NCBI RefSeq assembly: GCF_018069755.1 | Contig: NZ_JAGQDE010000001.1 | Span: 248,001 to 312,000 of the forward strand | Direction: 5' to 3' | Origin: Ideonella aquatica | GTDB taxonomy: Bacteria; Pseudomonadota; Gammaproteobacteria; Burkholderiales; Burkholderiaceae_C | DNA length: 64,000 bases | In this document: one piece after another, positions 38,901 through 45,372 of the stretch | Numbering within the stretch: the stretch's first letter is position 1 | Layout of the letters: each line of letters starts with the position of its first letter | The notes under the pieces: model-generated | What the model saw: only the letters and a program-made list of their open reading frames with translations | What the model was told of the DNA's origin: nothing | Databases searched by the model: none | Translations under genes and position numbers: made by a program

Positions 38901-39365
38901 GGGCCGCGCGCCCGCCCAGGTGGCGGTGATGTGGCAGCTGTCGCAGCTGGCGGTCGTGGCCAGGTGGCCAGCGTTCTTGCCGGTGGCGGTGACGCCGTTG
39001 TGGCAGCTGGCGCAGGTGCCGGCCGCGGTGCCGGCATGGTCGAAGCGGGCGTTGTCGAAGCTGCGCGTGGTGTGGCAGCTGTCGCAGCGCTGCGTGGTCT
39101 GCACATGCTGTGTCGACTTGACGATGTTGTTGCGCGACCACTGGCTGCCGCTGGTGTGGCAGGTCGCGCAATCACGCGGCGTGCCCTTGAGCTGGCCATT
39201 GAGGTGGCAGGACTCGCAGCGCACATTGGCGTGCGCGCCCTGCAAGGCGAAGCCGGTGTTCAGGTGGTCGAAGTCCTTGCGGACGCTCTGGGCCGCCACG
39301 GGCGAGGTGGCGAGCAGCCCGGCCCACAGCAGGAGAAGGCAGAGCAGGCGGTGCAGCAAGGTCAT
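35985..39365 (-). CDS. Giant multiheme cytochrome c: 40 CXXCH motifs plus one CX4CH
   Basis: A 1126-residue periplasmic or exported protein with a Sec signal peptide (about 1-26, SPVAAQS). I counted 40 CXXCH heme-binding motifs plus a final CSESGCH (CX4CH). The middle is five tandem six-heme modules of about 159 residues. Each module also holds six extra His, in the contexts SHIP, WNHTQ, NHVPY, FHAYY, TPVHNG and PDHGS: one per heme, as bis-His ligation requires. About 27 residues per heme indicates a packed heme chain. It belongs loosely to the cytochrome c3/c7-like group. The start ATG overlaps the stop of the 24-heme gene. Most likely a long-range electron wire. Electron direction and final partner are not deducible. 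Confidence 0.88.
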   Translation of the reverse strand: MTLLHRLLCLLLLWAGLLATSPVAAQSVRKDFDHLNTGFALQGAHANVRCESCHLNGQLKGTPRDCATCHTSGSQWSRNNIVKSTQHVQTTQRCDSCHTTRSFDNARFDHAGTAAGTCASCHNGVTATGKNAGHLATTASCDSCHITATWAGARPDHSGYTSATDCASCHNGRQASGKAANHIPSGSTNCLSCHGTGSWKPSRWNHTQQPVAAQCASCHNGSYPPADGRPSNHLPYQQVSVSASANCDACHKSGYTSWSGARFHASFNPTGQCATCHSGSYGSASGKPGNHIATTAPCEACHTSGNWSVSKVDHSGFGASTNCASCHNGSTASDKGASHIPVGSTNCFSCHTTGTWKPSKWNHTQTVVTAQCASCHSGRYPPADGKPGNHVPYQKVSVSASANCDACHKAGYGSWDPGKFHAYYNVSSQCSSCHTGSYMGAVGKPATPVHNGVSNCEGCHSTSSWASSGKPDHGSFGASTNCASCHNGSTASDKGASHIPVGASNCFSCHGVSSWRPSKWNHTQTVVTAQCASCHSGRYPPADGKPGNHVPYQQVSVSASANCDACHKAGYGSWDPGRFHAYYNVSSQCATCHTGSYLGAAGKPATPVHVGVTQCEGCHKTSSWDSNGKPDHGSYGSNTNCASCHNGSQATGKPARHIPVGLTNCYACHTVTAFKPSKWNHSQVVVTAQCASCHTGGYPPAEGKPSNHVPYQLVPPSASANCDACHKAGYASWNPGRFHLYFSVSTLCSTCHTGSYLGAVGKPATPVHNGVTRCEDCHNTGSWATTGKPDHGSFGANTNCAGCHNGSQATGKGANHIPVGNTNCWACHTVTAFKPSKWNHTQVVVTAQCASCHTGRYPPADGKPANHVPYQQIAVMASANCDACHKSGYASWNPGRIHAYYSLSTQCAVCHTGSYLGAVGKPATPVHNGVTVCEDCHRSTASWNNVQYRHSANDQIGSGTCDNCHNGTTARGKPATHIPVTVPTAKCDACHRSQVSFATSVTMNHSAVASQTCKGCHISNYVSQGLQAKPTNHIPETQLLNGAAMDCKACHSSTSSWGTMRMNHNGSLGGGAGWCKACHASGTSYLGNMERKSLTHEAKGKTPLDCSESGCHKPLGGKGSTYTEWD
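36484..38875 (-). repeat. Five tandem coding repeats, period 477 bases, in the giant cytochrome
   Basis: The codons before the TNCASCH/TNCAGCH-type heme motif recur at 38869, 38398, 37921, 37444 and 36967. The steps are 471, 477, 477 and 477 bases, then 483 to a diverged sixth start at 36484. Every step is a multiple of three. Long segments between copies are identical or nearly so in DNA, for example around 37884 and 38361, which points to recent duplication or gene conversion. Confidence 0.9.
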
Positions 39366-41221
39366 CGAGGCACTCCCGAGGCTGGGCTGGGGGATGGGGG
39401 GGTGGGACGGCGCGCCAGCAACTCGCGCCAGCCGCTGGTCTGGTGGCAGGTTTCGCAGCGCAGGCCGAAACCGCCGTCGTGGACGTCGTCGCCGCGGTGG
39501 CAGGACTGGCAGCTGTCGCCCAAGGGCGCGGTCTTGCGCCCGGCTGGCGCGGGCGCGCGGTGGCAGGCCTCGCAGGTCAGCGGCTGGTGCTTGCCGGTCA
39601 GCGGGTAGCGGGTCTGTCGGCTGTGGTCGAACTGCGCCAGCGTCCAGTGGCGGGCGTTGTGGCAGCTCTCGCAGGCCGAGCCCTGGGCACCCTTGTGGCG
39701 GTCATCGGCGCGGTGGCAGCCCAGGCAGTCGCGCGGGGCGTCGCGGTAGCGCAGGGTCTTGTGGCAGGCGCTGCACTCGACCTTCACGTGGGCACCCAGC
39801 AGCGGGAAGCGCGACAGTTTGTGGTCGTAGGGCGCATCCTTCCAGCGGCGGTCGTTGTGGCAGCTCTCGCACTTCTGGCCCAGCTGGCTCTCGTGCTTGT
39901 CGTCCTTGCGGTGGCAGCCGATGCAGTCGCGCGGCGTGTCGCGGTAGTGCTTCAGATCCTGGTGGCAGTCGCTGCACTTGACCTTGGCGGCGGCGTGGCC
40001 GCCACGCAATGCGAAACGGGTGACCTCGTGATCGAAGCGTGGGATCTTCCAGCTGCGCTCGCCGTGGCAGGCGGCACAGGCCTCGCCCACGTTGCCAGCG
40101 TGCTTGTCGTCGTTGCGGTGGCAGCCGATGCAGGTGCGCGGCGCGTCGCGGTAGACCGGTGTGCCCTTGGGCCCCGGCTTGTGGCAGGCCTCGCATTTGG
40201 CGTCGGCGTGCTTGCCCAGCAGTGGGAAGCGCGCGCGGTCATGGTCGAAGCGGCCGGTCTGCTTCCAGTCGCTCTCCTGGTGGCAGGCCGCGCACTCGGT
40301 GCCCAGGCTGCCTTGGTGCTTGTCGTCCTTGCGGTGACAGGCCAGGCAGTCACTGGGGGTCTTGTCGCGGTACAGCGTGCCGGTGTGGCAGCTGTCGCAG
40401 CGGACCGCGCGGTGCTTGCCGCGCAGCGGGTAGCGCGTTTCGGTGTCGTGGTTGAAGTCGATGGTCTTCCAGGACTTCTCGCCGTGGCAGGACTCGCACT
40501 TCTCGCTGTAGCGGCCCTTGTGCTTGTCGTCGGCCTTGTGACAGCCCACGCAGGTGGTGGGCACGCCGGCGTACTTGACGGTCTTTCCACTGGTGGGGTG
40601 GCAGTCGGCGCAGGCCACGTCGGCGTGCTTGCCCTTGAGCGCGAACGAGGTGGTCGCGTGGTCGAAGCGGGCTTCCTTCCAGGTTTTCTCGGTGTGGCAG
40701 TCGGCACACTTGGCGCCCAGCGAGCCCTTGTGCACATCGTCCTTGCGGTGGCAGGCATTGCAGTCCTGCGGCGCCTCGGCCCAACGCTTGCCCGGCAGGT
40801 GGCACTTGGCGCACTCGACTTTGGCGTGCGCCTGGCGCAGCACCCAGTCGGTTTCGCGGTGGTCGAAGGCCTGGGTGTCAAGCTGCACGATGCGCGCCTC
40901 GCGGCCTTTGTGGTCGGTGTGGCAGCTGCGGCAGGCCTGCGGCTTCTGGCGGCCGTGAAAGCCGCTCTTGTGCCGCAGGTCCTGGCCGATCGGCTTGTGG
41001 CAGTCGGCGCACAGCCGGTCTTGCGCCGCGCGGTCGAAGCGCACGTGGCAGCTGGCGCAGTCGTCCTGCCACTTGGCGTGCGCCTGGTTGAGCACGCCCG
41101 GCGACAGCGCCGATTCCAGCGACTGCGCCGCTGCCGGCGCCAGCAGCGCCAGCCACAGCGTGGCCAGGCTGGCGAGCAGGCGCCACAGCCGCAGGGTGGG
41201 ACGAGACAGGCATCGCAGCAT
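39362..41221 (-). CDS. 24-heme periplasmic cytochrome c
   Basis: A 619-residue protein with a Sec signal (about 1-33, LLAPAAAQS) and 24 CXXCH motifs by my count. From heme 5 on it is built of about six three-heme modules of roughly 70 residues: CxxCHRKDDKHxGxLG, then CxxCHxxxxW, then FDHxxxRFxLxGKHAxxxC. Each module has three extra His (DDKH, FDH, GKH), enough for bis-His ligation. The modules are Lys/His-rich and differ from those of the next cytochrome, so the two are not simple duplicates. The gene sits between the cytochrome b-like gene (6 bases upstream) and the giant cytochrome (four-base overlap). It may relay electrons between the membrane quinol module and the larger wire. Confidence 0.88.
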   Translation of the reverse strand: MLRCLSRPTLRLWRLLASLATLWLALLAPAAAQSLESALSPGVLNQAHAKWQDDCASCHVRFDRAAQDRLCADCHKPIGQDLRHKSGFHGRQKPQACRSCHTDHKGREARIVQLDTQAFDHRETDWVLRQAHAKVECAKCHLPGKRWAEAPQDCNACHRKDDVHKGSLGAKCADCHTEKTWKEARFDHATTSFALKGKHADVACADCHPTSGKTVKYAGVPTTCVGCHKADDKHKGRYSEKCESCHGEKSWKTIDFNHDTETRYPLRGKHRAVRCDSCHTGTLYRDKTPSDCLACHRKDDKHQGSLGTECAACHQESDWKQTGRFDHDRARFPLLGKHADAKCEACHKPGPKGTPVYRDAPRTCIGCHRNDDKHAGNVGEACAACHGERSWKIPRFDHEVTRFALRGGHAAAKVKCSDCHQDLKHYRDTPRDCIGCHRKDDKHESQLGQKCESCHNDRRWKDAPYDHKLSRFPLLGAHVKVECSACHKTLRYRDAPRDCLGCHRADDRHKGAQGSACESCHNARHWTLAQFDHSRQTRYPLTGKHQPLTCEACHRAPAPAGRKTAPLGDSCQSCHRGDDVHDGGFGLRCETCHQTSGWRELLARRPTPPSPSPASGVPR

Positions 41222-41227
41222 CCGGCG

Positions 41228-42097
41228 TCAGTAGGCGTGCACGGCGAGCACGTGCACCAGCGCGCAGATCACCATCAGGTAGACAAAGGGCAGGTGCAGC
41301 ACATGCCACAGCGAGAACAAGCGCTCCCACGACGCGAAGTGCGCCACCCGCAGCACCGCCGCCAGGTGGCGCGCCGACAGCCCGCGCCACTCCTGGCGCA
41401 GCGTGCGCAGGGCGCGGGTGCGGCCCTGCTCGCGCTCGGCCTGGCGGCAGTGGCGGTCGATCTCGCGCCGGGCCGCGCGCAGCACGCTGCGCGAGCGCCA
41501 CCACAGGCGCAGCATCGGCCAGGGCGAGGCGCCGGTGTGGCGGCGTGGGTTGTCCTCCAGTGCATGCTCGAAGTCCAGCAGGCGCTTGGCGGCCGCGGGC
41601 GGGAAGCTGCCGGCGTGTTCCAGCGCCTGGTGGCTGGTCTGTACCGACTGGCGCAGCTCGGCCAGCTCGGTGCGGCGCTGCGTCAGGCCGTGGTGGACCT
41701 GCACGTACAGGTAGCGGCCAACGATGCCGCTGCCCGCCACCACCAGCATTGACAGCAGCGCCACGGCGGCGTTGAGCGAGCCGATGCGGAAGTTGCAGTG
41801 CACCAGCACCAACCAGGGCCCCGCCAGGCCCAGCAGCATATGGGCGATGAACCAGGCCCGGGTGTTGCCCCAGCCGCGCATCCAGCGCACGCGCTTGCGC
41901 ATCGGATACAGGAACAGCGCCAGCATCGCCAGCCCGCCGGCCACGCCGATCCAGTAGCCAGCGTCCGAGCCGGCTTCCAGATCGGCCCAGCGGCCGACCT
42001 GCCAGGCGCTGACCACGCCCAGGAGCACGCCGCCGACCACGGTCAGGCCGTGGCGCCAGGGCGTGGATTCGGTGCGGCGGAGGGTGGTGGTGTTCAC
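41228..42097 (-). CDS. Membrane cytochrome b-like protein heading the multiheme operon
   Basis: An inner-membrane protein of about 289 residues with five helices in two groups. Four lie in the first 140 residues (GLTVVGGVLLGVVSAWQ, GYWIGVAGGLAMLALFLYP, AHMLLGLAGPWLVLVHC, VALLSMLVVAGSGIVGRY). One lies at the end (LWHVLHLPFVYLMVICALVHVLAVH). Between them is a basic cytoplasmic-looking helical region. His residues inside or next to helices (AHMLL, LVHCNF, QVHHGL, WHVLH, LVHVLAVH) could bind b-type hemes. It probably exchanges electrons between quinone and the multiheme cytochromes. The GTG start is chosen because a TTG five codons earlier falls inside the palindromic operator. No strong ribosome site is visible for either. 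Confidence 0.7.
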   Translation of the reverse strand: MNTTTLRRTESTPWRHGLTVVGGVLLGVVSAWQVGRWADLEAGSDAGYWIGVAGGLAMLALFLYPMRKRVRWMRGWGNTRAWFIAHMLLGLAGPWLVLVHCNFRIGSLNAAVALLSMLVVAGSGIVGRYLYVQVHHGLTQRRTELAELRQSVQTSHQALEHAGSFPPAAAKRLLDFEHALEDNPRRHTGASPWPMLRLWWRSRSVLRAARREIDRHCRQAEREQGRTRALRTLRQEWRGLSARHLAAVLRVAHFASWERLFSLWHVLHLPFVYLMVICALVHVLAVHAY

Positions 42098-42110
42098 GGT
42101 GGCCGGTAAC

Positions 42111-42129
42111 AATGTGCGATCTGCACATT
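42111..42129. promoter_or_regulatory. 19-base palindromic operator at the multiheme operon promoter
   Basis: A perfect 7-base inverted repeat: AATGTGC (42111-42117), spacer GATCT, GCACATT (42123-42129). On the minus strand it lies right after a TAGAAT -10-like hexamer (42131-42136) and 14 bases before the GTG start. A bound protein would cover the transcription start and repress. A related site lies at 45024-45042. The regulator is not known. Confidence 0.65.
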
Positions 42130-42309
42130 TATTCTAAGGGATTCCGGGCCCCGTGCGGGACCGGTGTGGTGTCCAACCGTGTGCAAGCGCGCAGGCCTGC
42201 ACATTCGAGCGGTCCCAGCCGGGATGCTGGCGGAGCAGGCTGACGGCCGTCTTAGCGGGTCTTGGCTCCGGCCGCGCCCACCCAGGGCACCGTTGGATAC
42301 CATTCCGGC

Positions 42310-42786
42310 ATGACCAGCGTCCCGCCCGCCCCGCGCCCGCCCAAGATCCCTGAATCGGTGCTGGTGGTGATCCACACCCCCGATCTGCAAGTGCTGCTGC
42401 TGGAGCGCGCCGATGCGCCCGGCTACTGGCAAAGCGTGACCGGCTCGAAGGACAGCGCCGACGAAGCGCTGGCCGAGACCTGCTGCCGCGAGGTCGAGGA
42501 GGAGACCGGGCTGCTGGCCGCGCCGGGGCAGTTCCACGACTGGGAGCTGTCCAACGTCTACGAGATTTACCCCCGCTGGCGCCACCGCTATGCGCCGGGC
42601 GTGACGCACAACACCGAGCATGTCTTCGGCCTGTGCCTGCCGACGCCGCAACCGGTGCGCCTGGCGCCGCGCGAACACACCGCCCAGGTCTGGCTGCCGT
42701 GGCGAGAGGCAGCGGACCGCTGTTTCTCGCCCTCCAACGCCGAGGCCATCCTGCAGTTGCCTGCGCGGACCGGGGGTGGGCGCTGA
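42310..42786 (+). CDS. nudB: Dihydroneopterin triphosphate diphosphatase
   Basis: A 158-residue Nudix hydrolase. The Nudix box reads GSKDSADEALAETCCREVEEETGL (Gly, then Glu, then REVEEETG), and VLVVIHTPDLQVLLLERADAPGYWQSVTGS is the usual NudB N-terminal part. It removes pyrophosphate from dihydroneopterin triphosphate in folate synthesis, downstream of FolE2 (encoded at 13.2 kb). The start MTSVPPAP is chosen; the frame is open further upstream. Its stop TGA shares its last base with the ATG of the next gene. Confidence 0.88.
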   Translation: MTSVPPAPRPPKIPESVLVVIHTPDLQVLLLERADAPGYWQSVTGSKDSADEALAETCCREVEEETGLLAAPGQFHDWELSNVYEIYPRWRHRYAPGVTHNTEHVFGLCLPTPQPVRLAPREHTAQVWLPWREAADRCFSPSNAEAILQLPARTGGGR

Positions 42787-43586
42787 TGCGCGCTTCGGCC
42801 TTCGGGCATACCAGCACCCACGGCAGCGGTGTGCTGCGGGTGGCCACCTACAACATCCACAAGGGCGTGCGCGGTCTGGGGCCGCGCAAGCGGCTGGAGA
42901 TCCATAACCTGGGCCTGGGCATCGAGGCGCTGGATGCCGACGTCGTCTGCCTGCAGGAGGTGCGGCTGTTCCACCACCGCGATGCCCGACGTTTCGACCA
43001 GACCTGGCTGGGCTGGCCCGAGGAAGGCCAGGCCGAGTTCCTGGCTCCGGAGGGCTATGCCTCGGCCTACCGCACCAATGCCATCACCCGCGACGGCGAG
43101 CATGGCAATGCGCTGCTGTCGCGCTGGCCATTGGGCGAGGTGGGGCACCACGATGTGTCGGACCACCGCTTCGAACAGCGTGGTCTGCTGCATGTACCGG
43201 TGCTGTGGCAGCAGCTGCGGGTGCATGTGGTGGTGGCGCATTTCGGCCTGATCCACGCCAGCCGGGTGCGTCAGGTGCACCGCCTGGCCGAGTACCTGGC
43301 CGCCGAGGTGCCGCCCGATGAGCCGCTGCTGGTGGCTGGCGACTTCAACGACTGGGGCGAGCGCCTGGACGTGCCGATGCGCGAGCGCTGCGGCCTGCAG
43401 CGTGCCCGCGCGCCGGCTGGGGCGATCGATCAGCGCCTGACCTTTCCGTCGCGGGTGCCGGTGTTCGCGCTGGACCGGATCTACCTGCGCGGTCTGCGCT
43501 GCCTGAACACCATGGTGCCGCGCGGCACCGCCTGGGCGCGCATGTCCGACCACCTGCCGCTGCTGGCAGACCTGGAGCCCATCTGA
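42786..43586 (+). CDS. Endonuclease/exonuclease/phosphatase family protein
   Basis: A 266-residue metal-dependent phosphoesterase of the EEP fold. It has VATYNIHKGVRG (Asn), DVVCLQEVRL (catalytic Glu), VVAHFGLIHASR, LLVAGDFNDWGERL (Asp and Asn) and RMSDHLPLLADL (Asp-His pair). Genes of this type lie next to cardiolipin synthase B in many proteobacteria (the ybhP-clsB arrangement), as here. It may act on a lipid or phosphodiester. The ATG overlaps the nudB stop by one base, so nudB, this gene and clsB form an operon. Confidence 0.88.
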   Translation: MRASAFGHTSTHGSGVLRVATYNIHKGVRGLGPRKRLEIHNLGLGIEALDADVVCLQEVRLFHHRDARRFDQTWLGWPEEGQAEFLAPEGYASAYRTNAITRDGEHGNALLSRWPLGEVGHHDVSDHRFEQRGLLHVPVLWQQLRVHVVVAHFGLIHASRVRQVHRLAEYLAAEVPPDEPLLVAGDFNDWGERLDVPMRERCGLQRARAPAGAIDQRLTFPSRVPVFALDRIYLRGLRCLNTMVPRGTAWARMSDHLPLLADLEPI

Positions 43587-43660
43587 GCCGGCCCCCCGCA
43601 CCGACCGACAGCGCGCAGGGCGCCGCCGCGGGAACCGCCTGGTACTGGCATGCCCAGCCG

Positions 43661-44881
43661 GTGTTCCTGGGCGGCAACGAGGTGAGGCTGCTGCAGGGCG
43701 GCGACGCGCTGTTTCCGGCGATGGAAGCAGCGATCGCGCAGGCCCGCCACGAGGTCTGGTTGGCCACCTACATCTTCCATCACGATCCCCGCGCCGAGCG
43801 CATGGCCGCAACGCTGGCTGCCGCCGCGGCGCGCGGCGTGCGGGTGCGGGTGGTGGTGGACGGCTTCGGCTCGCACGCCAGCCTGGCCCGGCTGCAGCAG
43901 TGGATGGTGCCGCAGGGCGTGGCGCTGGCGGTGTTCCGGCCGCTGGAGCGCTGGTGGAACTGGCTGCAGCCCGGGCAGTTGCGCCGGCTGCACCAGAAGC
44001 TGTGCGTGGTCGACGGCACGGTGGGATTCGTCGGCGGCATCAATGTCATCGACGATCGGGTGGACCTGAACCACGGCCCGCTGGACGCACCTCGGCTGGA
44101 CTTTGCGGTCGAGGTGCGCGGTCCGGCGGTGCTGCCGATCGAGCAGACCTCGCGCGCGGTCTGGACCCGTGCCGCCTTCGGTCGCGACTGGCAGGCCGAG
44201 ATGCTGGCGCTGGCGCGCAGCGCGGCGCCGATGAGCGGGGTGCGGCGTCTGCTGCGCTCGGTGCGCCTGATGCCGCCGCTGCCGGCGCTGCCGCAGCGGC
44301 CCGATCCGGTGCAGGTGGCGCTGGTGGTGCGCGACAACCTGCGCCAGCGCCGCGCGATCGAGCGTGCCTACATCGAGGCCATCGACGGCGCGCGTTGGCG
44401 TGTCGACCTGATCTCGCCGTACTTCTACCCGGGTCAGGGCTTCCGGCGCGCGCTGCGCCGCGCGGCCAGACGGGGCGTGCAGGTGCGTCTGCTGCTGCAG
44501 GGCCGTCCCGACTACCGGCTGGCCGCCACCGCTGCCCGCGTGCTGTACGACGAGCTGCTGGCCCAGGGCGTGCAGATCTTCGAGTACACGCCCGCCTTCT
44601 TGCACGCCAAGGTCTGCATCGTCGATGACGACTGGGCCACGGTGGGCAGCTCCAACATCGATCCGCTCTCGCTGCTGCTCAACCTGGAGGCCAATCTGCT
44701 GGTGCGCGACACCGCGTTCGCCGCCACCACGGCCGCCGCCTTCGAGCAGGCGGTGGCGATGTCGCAGCAGGTGACCGACGCGCCGCTGGGCCGTGGCGCA
44801 TTTGCCGCGCTGCGTCGTGGGCTGATCGCCTCGCTGGCGCACTGGTACCTGCGCATGGCGGGCCTGAGCGGGCGGTACTAG
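43661..44881 (+). CDS. clsB: Cardiolipin synthase B (phospholipase D family)
   Basis: A phospholipase-D superfamily enzyme of about 406 residues. It has two HKD motifs, HQKLCVVDGTVGFVGGIN and HAKVCIVDDDWATVGSSN, each with the catalytic His and Lys. It makes cardiolipin from phosphatidylglycerol (or with phosphatidylethanolamine) in the membrane. The listed start is a GTG (FLGGNEVRLL). The frame stays open upstream to the preceding stop, with family-like residues (WYWHAQP), so the true start may lie in 43583-43660. No ATG exists there in frame; a CTG overlaps the upstream TGA. Confidence 0.85.
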   Translation: MFLGGNEVRLLQGGDALFPAMEAAIAQARHEVWLATYIFHHDPRAERMAATLAAAAARGVRVRVVVDGFGSHASLARLQQWMVPQGVALAVFRPLERWWNWLQPGQLRRLHQKLCVVDGTVGFVGGINVIDDRVDLNHGPLDAPRLDFAVEVRGPAVLPIEQTSRAVWTRAAFGRDWQAEMLALARSAAPMSGVRRLLRSVRLMPPLPALPQRPDPVQVALVVRDNLRQRRAIERAYIEAIDGARWRVDLISPYFYPGQGFRRALRRAARRGVQVRLLLQGRPDYRLAATAARVLYDELLAQGVQIFEYTPAFLHAKVCIVDDDWATVGSSNIDPLSLLLNLEANLLVRDTAFAATTAAAFEQAVAMSQQVTDAPLGRGAFAALRRGLIASLAHWYLRMAGLSGRY

Positions 44882-44893
44882 GCACGTCGAACC

Positions 44894-44907
44894 TTGCCTT
44901 GGATCAA
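44894..44907 (+). promoter_or_regulatory. Possible FNR/ANR-like site upstream of the sulfide dehydrogenase genes
   Basis: The bases TTGCCTTGGATCAA fit the FNR consensus TTGAT-N4-ATCAA at eight of ten defined positions. The site is about 147 bases before the cytochrome c start. A hairpin-like run (five C, ten bases, five G) lies between. Tentative. Confidence 0.3.
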
Positions 44908-45023
44908 GCCGGCCAGTCCCAACGCCGATGGTCCCCCCCCAGTACAGAAGGGGGTATGGTGTCGAAACGCACATGCACAACAGAAAAAGCAAGACAGCCA
45001 GGCACGCTGGTGCGATGATAAGT

Positions 45024-45042
45024 ACTGTGTAATATGCACATT
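45024..45042. promoter_or_regulatory. Second, weaker copy of the 19-base palindromic operator
   Basis: The right half GCACATT (45036-45042) is identical to the site at 42111-42129. The spacer is also five bases (AATAT), and the left half ACTGTGT matches AATGTGC at five of seven positions. A TAATAT -10-like hexamer (45030-45035) lies within it, and the AGGAG ribosome site (45044-45048) and ATG follow directly. Confidence 0.5.
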
Positions 45043-45054
45043 CAGGAGACTCCC

Positions 45055-45372
45055 ATGCGATTGCGCTTCACCCTTGGCCTGCTGGGCGGGCTGGCCGCCT
45101 TGGCCATCTCGGCCCACGCGGCACCGCCCGCTGGCCGCCTGCTGGCATCCAACTGCTTCCAGTGCCACGGCACCGACGGCAAGGGCCCAGGCTTCGACCG
45201 ACTGGCCGGCAAGAACGCCAACGAGATCTACGAGGAGATGAAGGAATTCCAGGCAGGCAAGGAAGGCAACGGCATCATGGCCAAGCACGCCTGGATTTAC
45301 ACCGACGAGCAGCTGCACGCCCTGGCAGGCTGGTTCTCCCAACAAAACCTGACCAGCAGGAGCGCCCGATGA
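45055..45372 (+). CDS. Monoheme cytochrome c, flavocytochrome c sulfide dehydrogenase type
   Basis: A 105-residue periplasmic cytochrome with a Sec signal (about 1-24, ISAHAAPPAG). It has one heme motif, NCFQCHGTDGKGPG, and a probable distal Met in GNGIMAKHAW. Class I small cytochromes of this kind (SoxE/FccA-like) accept electrons from the FAD subunit encoded directly downstream. It is monoheme, unlike the diheme FccA of purple sulfur bacteria. AGGAG six bases before the ATG fixes the start; an upstream ATG seven codons earlier lies inside the operator and is rejected. The stop overlaps the next start as ATGA. Confidence 0.88.
   Translation: MRLRFTLGLLGGLAALAISAHAAPPAGRLLASNCFQCHGTDGKGPGFDRLAGKNANEIYEEMKEFQAGKEGNGIMAKHAWIYTDEQLHALAGWFSQQNLTSRSAR

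Noticed and set aside
35937-39608. A very long open frame on the plus strand opposite the giant cytochrome
   Set aside because: It is the mirror of a GC-rich, repeat-built gene. Its translation is Ala/Val/Gly-rich with no domain, while the minus strand has a signal peptide and 41 heme motifs.
42199-42205. Another GCACATT half-site between the cytochrome b-like gene and nudB
   Set aside because: The left half at five-base spacing (GCGCGCA) does not match, so it is probably chance or at best a half-site.
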